A stretch of DNA of 26,655 bases from Angelakisella sp. (GCA_020025195.1 JAHHSN010000020.1:1-26655); one strand, 5' to 3'. Positions 7,299 to 15,089 are shown, counted from the stretch's first letter. Notes: generated by a model from the letters alone, not told the origin. Numbers and translations are program-made.

Positions 7299-7339
7299 CA
7301 CCTCCAGCCGTCTGGCCGGGGGTGTTTTCGCATTTTTTT
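7299..7339 (+). terminator. Rho-independent terminator
   Basis: CACCTCCAGCC (7299-7309) pairs with GGCCGGGGGTG (7314-7324) with one mismatch and a GTCT loop. TTTT and, after CGCA, T7 follow. It ends the amidohydrolase gene. Confidence 0.65.
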
Positions 7340-7384
7340 AGACGAGCCTACATAAGATGGACTATCACGAGAGGAGGGTCTGTC

Positions 7385-8221
7385 TTGAAAATAAAAACGG
7401 GAAGTGCCCATGGAAGGAGCCGACGCTTTCTGACGGAGCGTCCGCCCACGGGGCGGGGAAGGGCCCAGCGGGAAAAGAGGGCGAACGGGATAAACAGCTC
7501 GCCGGGGGGAGGAAGGACCGGCGCGGGGCTTTGGGTCGTTGCTTTGCAGTCGGCGGTCTCCATCCTTTTTGTGGCGGCGGTCTATACCCTCCAGTTTGTG
7601 GAGCCGGAGCGGTATGAGCAGGCGGGGGAGTACTTTAAGAGCATCATGTCCGGGGAGGAGTCCGAAGAACCCGTTCTTTCCGCTCTCTCAAGGCCCATTG
7701 CGGACATTCTCAGGGATTGGAGCCCGGAAACGGTGATGGAGGTCTTTGGGAGGGGTGTGGAGCTTCCCAAGGGCGGGGAGGAGCCGGTCTTTCCGAGAGA
7801 GGCGAGCTTTCAGCGGGTGGTGGTCTCGGCGGCAGCGCGCTCGCCGCTCCCCTGCGACGCCGTGGTGACCTCACTCTATGGGACACGGGAACACCCTATC
7901 TCGGGAAAGTGGGATTTCCACACCGGCATTGACCTTGCCGCCCCGGCGGGAACGGAAATCCGCGCCATCTATCCCGGTACGGTCAAAAAGACAGGCACCG
8001 ATAAAGGCTACGGAAACTATGTCCTTTTGGAGCACGGCTCCGGGCTTAGCTCACTCTATTGCCACTGCGATAAGGTGACGGTGAAGCGCGGGGAGCACCG
8101 CCGGGCGGGGGAACCGCTTGCCACGGTCGGCACGACCGGCGTCTCAACGGGGCCCCATCTTCATCTCTCGGTGCTTCTGGACGGTCACTATATCGACCCG
8201 CTCCAGCTTTATCTGCTGTGA
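7385..8221 (+). CDS. spoIVFA: Membrane-anchored M23 (LytM-type) peptidase, SpoIVFA-like
   Basis: I start at TTG 7385 (278 aa), because GGAGG (7373-7377) lies seven bases upstream. The longer GTG start at 7322 would fall in the preceding terminator. A basic N-terminus (about 1-45) is followed by one membrane helix (about 46-70, LWVVALQSAVSILFVAAVYTL), a linker, and a C-terminal LytM/M23 domain. The zinc ligands look intact: H179 and D183 (HTGID), H258 and H260 (HLH). It overlaps the M50 protease gene by 4 nt, the arrangement of spoIVFA-spoIVFB, in which SpoIVFA scaffolds and restrains the SpoIVFB protease in the outer forespore membrane. The assignment rests mainly on that pairing. It could otherwise be a general cell-wall endopeptidase. 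Confidence 0.75.
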   Translation: MKIKTGSAHGRSRRFLTERPPTGRGRAQREKRANGINSSPGGGRTGAGLWVVALQSAVSILFVAAVYTLQFVEPERYEQAGEYFKSIMSGEESEEPVLSALSRPIADILRDWSPETVMEVFGRGVELPKGGEEPVFPREASFQRVVVSAAARSPLPCDAVVTSLYGTREHPISGKWDFHTGIDLAAPAGTEIRAIYPGTVKKTGTDKGYGNYVLLEHGSGLSSLYCHCDKVTVKRGEHRRAGEPLATVGTTGVSTGPHLHLSVLLDGHYIDPLQLYLL

Positions 8222-8799
8222 GCTTTTCTCTGGGGCGTGTGCGGGTGACGGTCCGATTCTCCCTTGTTTTGGTCCTCGCGGTGCTGCCCTTTCTCGGCGG
8301 GCGGCTGCCGCTTCTCCTCTTCTGGGCGGTCTTTCTCCATGAGACGGGTCACCTTCTCTATATTCTGGCGCGGGGCTTTCCCATTAAGGCGGTGGAGTGT
8401 TCTCTCGCCGGGGTAAAAATAGCGCTGGGGGAAAGGACGCTTTCGCTTAGGGAGACGGTCCTCCTCAATCTGCTGGGTCCTCTTATGAATTTCCTTTCCG
8501 GCTGGGCGGCGCTCCTTCTGTTTCCCGGGGTCTCCGCTTGGCGCTTCGCGGCGGTCTCTTTTCTCCTTGGGGGGCTGAATCTCCTTCCCTTAGGTGAGAC
8601 CGACGGGATGGAGCTTTTATCGGCGGTTCTCATAAAAGCGGGGAGGGGGTATATCCTTCCCCGGCTCAGACGCTTTCTTTCTGTCCTTGTTCTCTTCGCT
8701 ATCCTGCTCCTTCTCCTCAAAAACGGCTGGAGCTGGTTTTATCTTCTCCCAATCGGTTATTTTATCGGGCGGTCGGTTGAAGAAACGGGTACTGTATGA
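8218..8799 (+). CDS. spoIVFB: M50 site-2-type intramembrane metalloprotease, SpoIVFB-like
   Basis: This 193-residue, very hydrophobic protein carries the zinc motif HExxH at His41-Glu42/His45 (HETGH) in a membrane helix. The second M50 motif is NLLPLGETDG with Asp129. SpoIVFB cleaves pro-sigma-K in the mother cell during sporulation. GTG 8218 overlaps the TGA of the M23 gene (GTGA), so the two are translationally coupled. Bacillus SpoIVFB is about 290 residues with a C-terminal CBS domain. That domain is absent here, so the protein is a minimal core and control by ATP through CBS is not expected. Another M50 substrate remains possible. Confidence 0.78.
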   Translation: MSFSLGRVRVTVRFSLVLVLAVLPFLGGRLPLLLFWAVFLHETGHLLYILARGFPIKAVECSLAGVKIALGERTLSLRETVLLNLLGPLMNFLSGWAALLLFPGVSAWRFAAVSFLLGGLNLLPLGETDGMELLSAVLIKAGRGYILPRLRRFLSVLVLFAILLLLLKNGWSWFYLLPIGYFIGRSVEETGTV

Positions 8800-8810
8800 T
8801 AAAATAACTG

Positions 8811-8850
8811 AAAAGGCCACCCGCGGGAAATTGGCGCGTGGGCGGCTTTT
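8811..8850 (+). terminator. Rho-independent terminator
   Basis: AAAAGGCCACCCGCG (8811-8825) pairs imperfectly with CGCGTGGGCGGCTTTT (8835-8850), with one bulge and one mismatch, ending in T4. It closes the M23/M50 unit. Confidence 0.7.
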
Positions 8851-8887
8851 GTTATGAGACTTTAAGAAAGACGAGGATCCGTTTATT

Positions 8888-10756
8888 ATGATGCCGACCG
8901 AGATCGAACGTCTTCTGCTGCGTGTGCAGAAGCCTGCGCGCTATTGCGGCGGAGAGATCAACAGTGTGATGAAAGAAAAAGATAACGTTAAGACCCGGAT
9001 CGCGTTCTGCTTTCCCGACCTCTACGAAGTGGGAATGTCGCACCTTGGGATGAAGCTCTTTTACTCCGCCTTTAATGAGCGGGAGGATCTCTGGTGCGAG
9101 CGTGTTTTTGCCCCTGCGGCGGATTTCCGGGAGGAGCTCATAAAGAACGGCCTCAGCCTTTATGGACTGGAGAGCTTTGACCCTTTAAAGGAATTCGACC
9201 TTATCATGTTTACCATCCAGTATGAGATGTGCTACACCACCATTCTGGATATGCTTTCGCTTTCCGGGATCCCCCTTCATGCCTCGGAGCGCAAGGGACT
9301 CAAAAACATGGTGATGGGCGGCGGCCCCTGCACCTGCAACCCTGAGCCCATCGCGGATTTCTTCGATCTCTTTTTCCTCGGAGAGGGGGAGGAGGTCGAT
9401 CTGGAGGTCATCGATCTCTATAACAAGGCGAAGGACGAGGACTGGAGCAAGGAGCGCTTCCTCAGGGAAGCGGCGCAGATCGAGGGGATCTATGTTCCAA
9501 GCCTTTATGACGTGACCTATCATGAGGACGGCACCGTGGCCGCCGTCACGCCCAAGGACGGCGCCCCCGCCCGCCCCAAGAAGCGGATCATGACCGACTT
9601 TGACGCGACGCCGTTCCCCGACCGATTTGTCGTCCCCTATATGAATATTGTTCACGACCGTGCCGTGACGGAGGTGCTGCGGGGCTGCATCCGCGGCTGC
9701 CGCTTCTGTCAGGCGGGGTATATCTACCGTCCTTTCCGGGAGCGTTCCGCCCGCACCATCGATCGGCAGGCGCATGACCTCTGCGTGCATACCGGCTATG
9801 ACGAGGTTTCGCTTTCCTCTCTTTCCACCAGTGATCACAGCGAGCTGGAAAACATGATGGAGAGCATGCTGGAATGGGCCGAAAAGGAAAAGGTGGATCT
9901 TTCGCTCCCGTCCCTCCGGATCGACAGCATGACGCCCCATCTTCTGGAGCTGTTGCAGAGGGTCCGCAGGAGCGGCCTCACCTACGCGCCGGAGGCGGGC
10001 AGTCAGAGACTCCGGGACGCCATCAATAAAAACATCACCGAGCAGGAGGTCATGGACACCTGCCGTATGTCCTTTGAGAAGGGTTATACCTCGGTCAAGC
10101 TCTATTTTATGATGGGACTCCCCACCGAAGGGGAGGAGGACGTGAGGGCCATCATCGAACTGGCCCAGAAGATTGTGGACATGTTCTACCACCTGCCCAC
10201 GAAGCCCAAGGGCAAGGGCGTCACCGTCACCATCAGCGTGGCGTGCTTTGTGCCGAAGCCCTTCACCCCGTTCCAGTTTGAGCCGCAGGATACGCCGGAG
10301 GAATTCAAGGCGAAGCAGCGTCTCCTTCTGGAGACCGTAAAGAGCCGCAAGATCACCGTCAATTATCACGACGCGGAGCTTTCCCGCATCGAAGCGATTT
10401 TGGCCCGCGGCGACCGGAGACTGGCGCCCGTGGTGGAGCGCGTCTTTAGGATGGGCGGCATTTTGGAGGGCTGGACCGAGCACTTTGCCCCGGAAAGATG
10501 GTATGAGGCTCTGGAGGCGGAGGGACTTTCCCCTGACTTCTATGCCTGCCGCCGCCGTGCCTACGATGAGGTGCTCCCGTGGGATCACCTCGACTACTAT
10601 GTTTCCAAGGAATTTTTCATCCGGGAAAATAAACTGGCGCACCAAAGCCTCACCACGCCCAACTGCCGGGAGCGCTGCTCCGGCTGCGGCGTCAACCGAG
10701 AGATCAAAGAGAAGGGAGTGAACATCAGTGGAAACTGTCCGTGCGTTCTTTTCTAA
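8888..10756 (+). CDS. TIGR03960 family radical SAM protein (B12-binding-like N-terminus)
   Basis: This 622-residue protein matches the TIGR03960 family. The N-terminal half (about 30-190) resembles a cobalamin-binding Rossmann domain without an obvious B12-ligating DxHxxG motif. The radical SAM core follows, with C267, C271 and C274 (CIRGCRFC) holding the 4Fe-4S cluster. Other core motifs are EVSLSSLSTSDH, LTYAPEAGSQRLRDAINK and KLYFMMGLPTE. A cysteine-rich tail (CRERCSGCG) may bind another metal site. Family members are almost always followed by TIGR03936/DUF2344, as here, and the last 29 nt overlap that gene. The reaction is unknown, and an RNA- or ribosome-related modification has been suspected from genomic context. 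Start ATG 8888 has GAGGA ten bases upstream. ATG 8891 is possible. Confidence 0.92.
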   Translation: MMPTEIERLLLRVQKPARYCGGEINSVMKEKDNVKTRIAFCFPDLYEVGMSHLGMKLFYSAFNEREDLWCERVFAPAADFREELIKNGLSLYGLESFDPLKEFDLIMFTIQYEMCYTTILDMLSLSGIPLHASERKGLKNMVMGGGPCTCNPEPIADFFDLFFLGEGEEVDLEVIDLYNKAKDEDWSKERFLREAAQIEGIYVPSLYDVTYHEDGTVAAVTPKDGAPARPKKRIMTDFDATPFPDRFVVPYMNIVHDRAVTEVLRGCIRGCRFCQAGYIYRPFRERSARTIDRQAHDLCVHTGYDEVSLSSLSTSDHSELENMMESMLEWAEKEKVDLSLPSLRIDSMTPHLLELLQRVRRSGLTYAPEAGSQRLRDAINKNITEQEVMDTCRMSFEKGYTSVKLYFMMGLPTEGEEDVRAIIELAQKIVDMFYHLPTKPKGKGVTVTISVACFVPKPFTPFQFEPQDTPEEFKAKQRLLLETVKSRKITVNYHDAELSRIEAILARGDRRLAPVVERVFRMGGILEGWTEHFAPERWYEALEAEGLSPDFYACRRRAYDEVLPWDHLDYYVSKEFFIRENKLAHQSLTTPNCRERCSGCGVNREIKEKGVNISGNCPCVLF

Positions 10757-11381
10757 GACGGGAAGACTCAAATATATCAGCCATCTCGATATCATGCGCT
10801 GCATTTCGCGGGTGTTTAACCGCTGCGAGCTGCCCATCTGGTTTACGCAGGGCTTTAACCCGCACCCCTACCTCACCTTCGCGCTGCCGCTCTCCCTCGG
10901 CTTTGACAGCTCGGTGGAGTCCTTTGACTTCCGGCTTACCGAGCCGGTGGATTTTGAAACGGTAAAGGAGAAGCTCAACGCCAAGCTCCCGCCCGATCTT
11001 CGCATCCTCCGGGTGGCAGAGCCTGTGATGAAGCCGGAGGAGATCGCCTTTGCCGACTATGAGATGACCTTCTGGGACAAGGAGTCGGAGGCAATCGCCG
11101 CGGCGCTTCGGGAGTTTGCCGGGAAAGACGAAATCCCGGTGATCAAAAAGACCAAAAAAGGGGAGCGGGAGCTTAATATTAAGGAGCATCTCACCGTTCT
11201 TTCCATTGAGACAGGGGAGGGCTTCTGCCGCTTAAAGCTGCGGCTCCCCGCCGGCGGAACGCTCAATCTCAGCCCCCTTCTCTTCACCGACGCTTTCACT
11301 GCGGCGTACGGCCGGGAGCCCTACTGGCTGAAGATGGAACGCACTGCCATTCTCACCAAAGATTTTTCCGATTTTATGTAA
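10728..11381 (+). CDS. TIGR03936 / DUF2344 radical SAM-associated protein
   Basis: This 217-residue protein begins at GTG 10728 (VETVRAFFSKTGRLKYISHLD), which fits the family's start, with AAGGGAG about ten bases before. The conserved N-terminal features are KYISHLDIMR, FNPHPYLTFALPLSLG and ESFDFRL. The family is the constant partner of TIGR03960 radical SAM proteins and in some organisms is fused to them. It has no cluster-binding cysteines of its own, and its biochemical role is unknown. The 29-nt out-of-frame overlap with the preceding gene suggests coupled translation. The following gene, rplS, has its own promoter. Confidence 0.9.
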   Translation: METVRAFFSKTGRLKYISHLDIMRCISRVFNRCELPIWFTQGFNPHPYLTFALPLSLGFDSSVESFDFRLTEPVDFETVKEKLNAKLPPDLRILRVAEPVMKPEEIAFADYEMTFWDKESEAIAAALREFAGKDEIPVIKKTKKGERELNIKEHLTVLSIETGEGFCRLKLRLPAGGTLNLSPLLFTDAFTAAYGREPYWLKMERTAILTKDFSDFM

Positions 11382-11388
11382 ATAATGC

Positions 11389-11417
11389 TTGCATTATGAG
11401 GCCCTGTATGCTATTAT
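11389..11417 (+). promoter_or_regulatory. Promoter of rplS
   Basis: TTGCAT (11389-11394), 17-base spacer, TATTAT (11412-11417). Predicted transcription start near 11424 leaves a leader of about 130 bases before the start codon. Confidence 0.7.
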
Positions 11418-11423
11418 GTTTAG

Positions 11424-11557
11424 GCATGAGAACTGCGAGCAGTCGCAGGTTTTGATGTTGATCCCAAGAGGATCAGGCATTAAACTGAACAGTCCGCTGC
11501 CCGGCACATTTTGCCCTGAGGCATGAATGTTCGGATATTTTAGGAGGATTTAATATC
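11424..11557 (+). promoter_or_regulatory. Structured 5' leader of rplS, candidate L19 autoregulatory leader
   Basis: Two clean hairpins are visible: CTGCGA/TCGCAG around GCAG (about 11433-11448) and GATCC/GGATC around CAAGA (about 11461-11475). A longer imperfectly paired segment then leads to the ribosome binding site AGGAGG (11542-11547). Firmicutes rplS often carries an L19 leader RNA bound by the protein. Whether this one matches that family needs a covariance-model search. Confidence 0.45.
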
Positions 11558-11902
11558 ATGGATGCACTGAAACTGATGTCCGAAGAATGCCTCAAGAAGG
11601 ATCTCCCTGTTGTTAACGTCGGTGATACCGTTCGTGTACAGGTTAAGATCAAGGAAGGCAACAGAGAGCGTCTGCAGGCCTTTGAAGGCACTGTAATTGC
11701 CAAGAAGCACGGCGGTATCGCCGAGACTTTCACCGTTCGTCGTCTTTCCCATGGTTGCGGCGTTGAGAGAGTTTTCCCCATCCACAGCCCGAAGGTAGCG
11801 AGCGTTGAACTGATTCGCCGCGGTGCTGTTCGTCGCGGTAAGCTGTATTATCTCCGCGGCAGAGTGGGTAAGGCTGCTAAGGTCAAAGAAGTTCTGGGTT
11901 AA
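11558..11902 (+). CDS. rplS: 50S ribosomal protein L19
   Basis: This 114-residue protein is the standard length for bL19, which sits at the interface of the 30S and 50S subunits. Diagnostic stretches are VGDTVRVQVKIKEGNRERLQAFEGTVIAKK, ETFTVRRLSHGCGVERVFPIHSPKV and RRGKLYYLRGRVGKAAKVKE. Start ATG 11558 follows AGGAGG at ten bases. The usual upstream partners rpsP-rimM-trmD are not present. Instead the TIGR03960/TIGR03936 pair lies upstream. rbgA, rnhB and yraN follow in the common order, although a terminator separates rplS from them. Identity is secure. Confidence 0.97.
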   Translation: MDALKLMSEECLKKDLPVVNVGDTVRVQVKIKEGNRERLQAFEGTVIAKKHGGIAETFTVRRLSHGCGVERVFPIHSPKVASVELIRRGAVRRGKLYYLRGRVGKAAKVKEVLG

Positions 11903-11917
11903 TGATTCCAAAGAAGG

Positions 11918-11948
11918 AAAGAGGACACTTTGTTGTCCTCTTTTACTT
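11918..11948 (+). terminator. Rho-independent terminator after rplS
   Basis: AAAGAGGACA (11918-11927), loop CTTTGT, TGTCCTCTTT (11934-11943), followed by a T-rich tail. Confidence 0.88.
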
Positions 11949-11990
11949 TTTATTGTCTCAAATTTAGTATAAGGAAAGGGGGAGTGACCG

Positions 11991-12857
11991 ATGTCCGAAG
12001 CGATGCATGTACAGTGGTTTCCCGGTCACATGGCCAAAACAAGGAGACTGATGGCGGCGAACTTAAAGCTCGTTGACATCGTGGTGGAGCTCACCGACGC
12101 GCGGATCCCCTGGAGCTCCCGCAATCCCGAAATCGACCGGATCGTCGGGAAAAAGCCGCGGGTGATGCTCCTCAATAAAAGCGATTACGCCGACCCCGCG
12201 GAGACGGAGCGTTGGCTTAATTTCTACCGCAAAAAAGGGATCGCGGCCATTTCCTGCGACTGCCGCAGCGGACGGGGGGTCAAAAACCTTCTGCCGGCCG
12301 TGCGGGAGGTTCTGGCGGGGAAAATAGCGCAGTGGAACGAAAAAGGCATGGTGGGAAGACCCATCCGCATGATGATTGTCGGGATCCCCAACGTCGGGAA
12401 ATCCTCGCTCATCAACCGCCTTTCCGGCACCCGCAGCGCCAAGGTGGAGGACCGCCCCGGCGTGACCCGCGGCAAGCAGTGGGTGACGCTGGAGGCCGGC
12501 GTCGAGCTTCTTGATATGCCGGGCGTCCTCTGGCCCAAGTTTGAGGATAAAAAGGCGGGCGAGCGTCTCGCCTTTATCGGCTCGGTCAAGGACGACATCC
12601 TTGACGTCGAGTATCTTGCCATGCGCCTTCTGGAGACGCTTCGCGCGGACTATACGCCTGCTCTGGCGGAGCGCTACAAGCTCCCCGAGGAGACAGTGGC
12701 GGAAACGCCTTCCTATGAGCTTTTGCAGGCCATCGCGCGCAAGCGCGGGATGCTTCTTTCCGGCAATGAAGTCAACACCGAGCGCTGTGCCATTATGCTG
12801 CTGGATGAATTCAGAAGCGGTGCCATGGGCCGCATGACATTGGAGAAGGTAAGATGA
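11991..12857 (+). CDS. rbgA: Ribosome biogenesis GTPase RbgA (YlqF)
   Basis: This 288-residue protein is a circularly permuted GTPase needed for late 50S assembly in Firmicutes. The G4 motif NKSD (62-65) precedes the G1 P-loop GIPNVGKS (131-138), and the G3 DMPG (175-178) follows. This permuted order defines the family. The N-terminus VQWFPGHMAKTRR is diagnostic. The C-terminal helical region (about 205-288) is the RNA-binding part. Start ATG 11991 has GGGGGAG ten bases upstream. Position next to rplS and rnhB is the classical one. It overlaps rnhB by 4 nt (ATGA), beginning a chain of coupled genes. Confidence 0.96.
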   Translation: MSEAMHVQWFPGHMAKTRRLMAANLKLVDIVVELTDARIPWSSRNPEIDRIVGKKPRVMLLNKSDYADPAETERWLNFYRKKGIAAISCDCRSGRGVKNLLPAVREVLAGKIAQWNEKGMVGRPIRMMIVGIPNVGKSSLINRLSGTRSAKVEDRPGVTRGKQWVTLEAGVELLDMPGVLWPKFEDKKAGERLAFIGSVKDDILDVEYLAMRLLETLRADYTPALAERYKLPEETVAETPSYELLQAIARKRGMLLSGNEVNTERCAIMLLDEFRSGAMGRMTLEKVR

Positions 12858-13489
12858 CTGACAATCACAATCTCTGGGAATTTGATGAAAGCATGGGACT
12901 TTTTACCCGCCTCTGCGGCATTGATGAAGCGGGGAGAGGCCCTTTGGCGGGGCCGGTGACCGCCGGCTGTGTCATTCTGCGGGAGGGCGTCGCGCTTCCC
13001 ACACTCAATGACTCCAAAAAGCTCACCGAAAAACGGAGAGAGGCACTCTATGAGGAGCTGACCGAAAGCGGCTGCGCCGCCTACGGCATCGGTTTTGGTC
13101 TTGTAGAGGAAATCGACAGCCTCAATATCCTACAGGCGACCTTCCTTGCGATGCGCCGCGCCTATGAAAATATGCTGGAGCGAAATCCCGACCTTGAGGC
13201 GCCGCTTTTGGCCTTGGTGGATGGCAACCAGAACCCGCATCTCCCCATCGAAACCAAGCTGGTGGTCGGAGGAGACGCGAAGTCCGCCCATATCGCGGCG
13301 GCTTCCATCATCGCCAAAGTCTCCCGTGACCGCGTGATGCGGGAATATGCCGAAATGTATCCCCAGTACCGCTGGGAAAAGAATAAGGGCTATGGCTCTA
13401 AGGAGCACTATGAGCTTTTGAGGGAGCACGGCCCCAGCCCCATCCACCGTATGAGCTTTCTCAAAAAGCTCTACCCGGAGGGGAGGTGA
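12854..13489 (+). CDS. rnhB: Ribonuclease HII
   Basis: This 211-residue enzyme of normal length removes ribonucleotides and RNA primers from RNA-DNA hybrids. The type 2 RNase H active site is visible: Asp24-Glu25 in GIDEAGRGPLAGPV, Asp123 in LVDGNQ, and the GGDAKSAHIAAASIIAKVSRD block with further acidic residues. DSKKLTEKRRE is also conserved. Start ATG 12854 overlaps the TGA of rbgA (ATGA). Its own end overlaps the GTG of yraN. Confidence 0.96.
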   Translation: MTDNHNLWEFDESMGLFTRLCGIDEAGRGPLAGPVTAGCVILREGVALPTLNDSKKLTEKRREALYEELTESGCAAYGIGFGLVEEIDSLNILQATFLAMRRAYENMLERNPDLEAPLLALVDGNQNPHLPIETKLVVGGDAKSAHIAAASIIAKVSRDRVMREYAEMYPQYRWEKNKGYGSKEHYELLREHGPSPIHRMSFLKKLYPEGR

Positions 13490-13866
13490 CCTACCGCGCG
13501 GCGGAGGGCCGCTGGGGAGAGGACTATACCGCAAAGCGCCTTCTCACGGAGGGCTACCGTATTCTGGAAAGGAACTGGTACTGCCGATTTGGGGAGATTG
13601 ACCTTATCGCCCAAAAGGACAGCGTATTGGCGTTTGTTGAGGTCAAGACCCGAAAGGCGGGGTCCCTCATCACCCCGGAGGAGGCGGTTTCTCCCGCCAA
13701 GAGGAAAAAGATCATCGCGAGTGCCGAATGCTACCTTCTGGAGCATTGGGACGCCTCTTTACAACCGCGCTTTGATGTTGCCGCTGTCACCGTAAGCGCC
13801 GGCGAACCCTTTCTTCTGAGGGAATTTCGCTACTATGAATCAGCATTTGAGGGGGCAGAATCTTGA
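13486..13866 (+). CDS. yraN: YraN family protein (UPF0102), endonuclease-like fold
   Basis: This 126-residue protein has the restriction-endonuclease-like core: GEIDLIAQKD (residues 36-45) and FVEVKTRK (50-57), matching the GEID..EVK motif, with AAEGRWGEDYTAKRLL at the N-terminus. The family is widespread and usually sits next to rnhB, as here, and its substrate is not established. Start GTG 13486 overlaps the TGA of rnhB (GTGA), and GGAGGGG lies just upstream within rnhB. Its TGA in turn overlaps the TTG start of the dipeptidase. Confidence 0.93.
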   Translation: MTYRAAEGRWGEDYTAKRLLTEGYRILERNWYCRFGEIDLIAQKDSVLAFVEVKTRKAGSLITPEEAVSPAKRKKIIASAECYLLEHWDASLQPRFDVAAVTVSAGEPFLLREFRYYESAFEGAES

Positions 13867-14780
13867 ACTATCTGGATCTTCACTGCGACACAGCCACCAA
13901 AGTGCCGCGCGACCAAAAGGGACTTTTTCACCATGACCGTCAGCTGGACCCGTCCCGGCTTCCCGCAGGGGAGCGCTGGGCGCAGTGCTACGCTGTTTTT
14001 ATTCCGGATCAGTACCGGGGAGAAGAGGCTATGCGCTATTTCCTTCGGTACGCGGACTTTACCCGGCGGGAGTGGGAGCGCCTGCACGACGAAATTTTAC
14101 CCATTGGGGGAGAAGGCTCTTTGGAGGCCGTCTGGCAGAAGGGAAAACACGCGGGGCTTCTCACTGTTGAGGGCGGCGCCGTCCTGGGCGGGGAGCTTAA
14201 AAACCTTGACGTCCTCTCCCGGTATGACGTCCGTATGATGACCCTCACCTGGAACGCCGAAAATGAGATCGGCGGCGGGGCGGAATCCTCCGCGGGGCTT
14301 TCCGCCTTCGGCCGGGAGCTTGTCCCTCTCATGGAGGAGCACAACATCAAGGTGGACGTCTCCCACCTTAATGACAGGACCTTCTGGGAGGTTCTGGAGA
14401 CGGCAAAGAAGCCGCTTGCGGCCTCCCATTCCAACAGCCGCGCCCTTTGTGGAGTCCCCCGGAACCTCACCGACGATCAGTTTCGCGCCATCGTGGAGCG
14501 GGGCGGTGTGGTCGGGCTCAATTTCTATAATGCCTTCCTGAGGGAGAATGCGGAAGAAGCGGTGATGGACGATATTCTCCGGCACGCCGAGCATTTTCTT
14601 GATCTCGGCGGGGAAAACACCGTTGCCCTCGGTTCGGATTTTGACGGAGCAGAGATGCCCCGTGATCTTCACGGAGTGGAGGATGTCCCGCGCCTGCGGG
14701 AGCGGATGTGTTCCGCTTTCGGAAAAGAGCTCACTGAAAAGATCTGTTACAAAAATGCCCTTGATTTTTTGGGGATTTAA
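13863..14780 (+). CDS. Membrane dipeptidase family protein (peptidase M19)
   Basis: This 305-residue protein belongs to the renal-dipeptidase (M19) family of binuclear zinc enzymes. The ligands are visible: H7 and D9 (LDLHCDT), bridging E103 (LTVEGG), H168 (DVSH) and H189 (ASHSNSR), plus D259 in GSDFDG. It has no signal peptide, so it likely acts in the cytosol on dipeptides, possibly D-amino-acid containing ones. TTG 13863 overlaps the TGA of yraN (TTGA) and has GAGGGGG nearby. The start gives the canonical opening motif within ten residues. It is the last gene of the rbgA operon, ending in a strong terminator. Linkage to this operon is less usual than that of the first three genes. Confidence 0.93.
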   Translation: MNYLDLHCDTATKVPRDQKGLFHHDRQLDPSRLPAGERWAQCYAVFIPDQYRGEEAMRYFLRYADFTRREWERLHDEILPIGGEGSLEAVWQKGKHAGLLTVEGGAVLGGELKNLDVLSRYDVRMMTLTWNAENEIGGGAESSAGLSAFGRELVPLMEEHNIKVDVSHLNDRTFWEVLETAKKPLAASHSNSRALCGVPRNLTDDQFRAIVERGGVVGLNFYNAFLRENAEEAVMDDILRHAEHFLDLGGENTVALGSDFDGAEMPRDLHGVEDVPRLRERMCSAFGKELTEKICYKNALDFLGI

Positions 14781-14789
14781 CGGCAAAAT

Positions 14790-14822
14790 AAAACCGTACA
14801 GGGGTAAGACCTGCACGGTTTT
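14790..14822. terminator. Bidirectional Rho-independent terminator
   Basis: AAAACCGT-A-CAGG, loop GGTAAGA, CCTG-C-ACGGTTTT. It lies between the convergent dipeptidase and DUF1540 genes and can serve both. Confidence 0.88.
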
Positions 14823-14831
14823 CGGAGGGAG

Positions 14832-14996
14832 TTAGCTCTTTCGGAAGGTACTGCAGGTGGATTCTGCGTTCTCCGGCTTCACTTCAATGGCGTTGGCAGT
14901 GCAGTGACAGCATTTATCGTTGTAGATGCACTCTTTGACCTCGCATTTGACGCCTGGGATGCAGCTGCAATCCACCGGTTTATGAGATTCGTTCAT
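14832..14996 (-). CDS. DUF1540 domain protein, small and cysteine-rich
   Basis: This 54-residue protein has eight cysteines (10, 12, 18, 23, 29, 30, 32, 48). The pattern CxxxxCxYN..C..C.A..IEV......TCSTF is that of DUF1540 domains, small Clostridia/Bacilli proteins presumed to bind metal or form disulfides. I start at ATG 14996, because AAAGGAGTG lies seven bases upstream. The longer in-frame reading to 15035 passes through that site. It is divergent from the metallophosphoesterase and convergent with the dipeptidase. No function is established. Confidence 0.88.
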   Translation of the reverse strand: MNESHKPVDCSCIPGVKCEVKECIYNDKCCHCTANAIEVKPENAESTCSTFRKS

Positions 14997-15089
14997 GAGA
15001 AGCACTCCTTTCGATTTTCTGTCCCGTGGGGACATGGGTTAGTATCGGCGCCCGGCGCCGCGGTTATTCTAAAAGATTCGGAGTAGATT

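Noticed and set aside
14832..14996. SCIFF-type peptide (radical SAM maturase substrate)
   Set aside because: The cysteine spacing and the conserved YN, IEV and TCSTF parts fit DUF1540, and no SCIFF maturase gene is adjacent.
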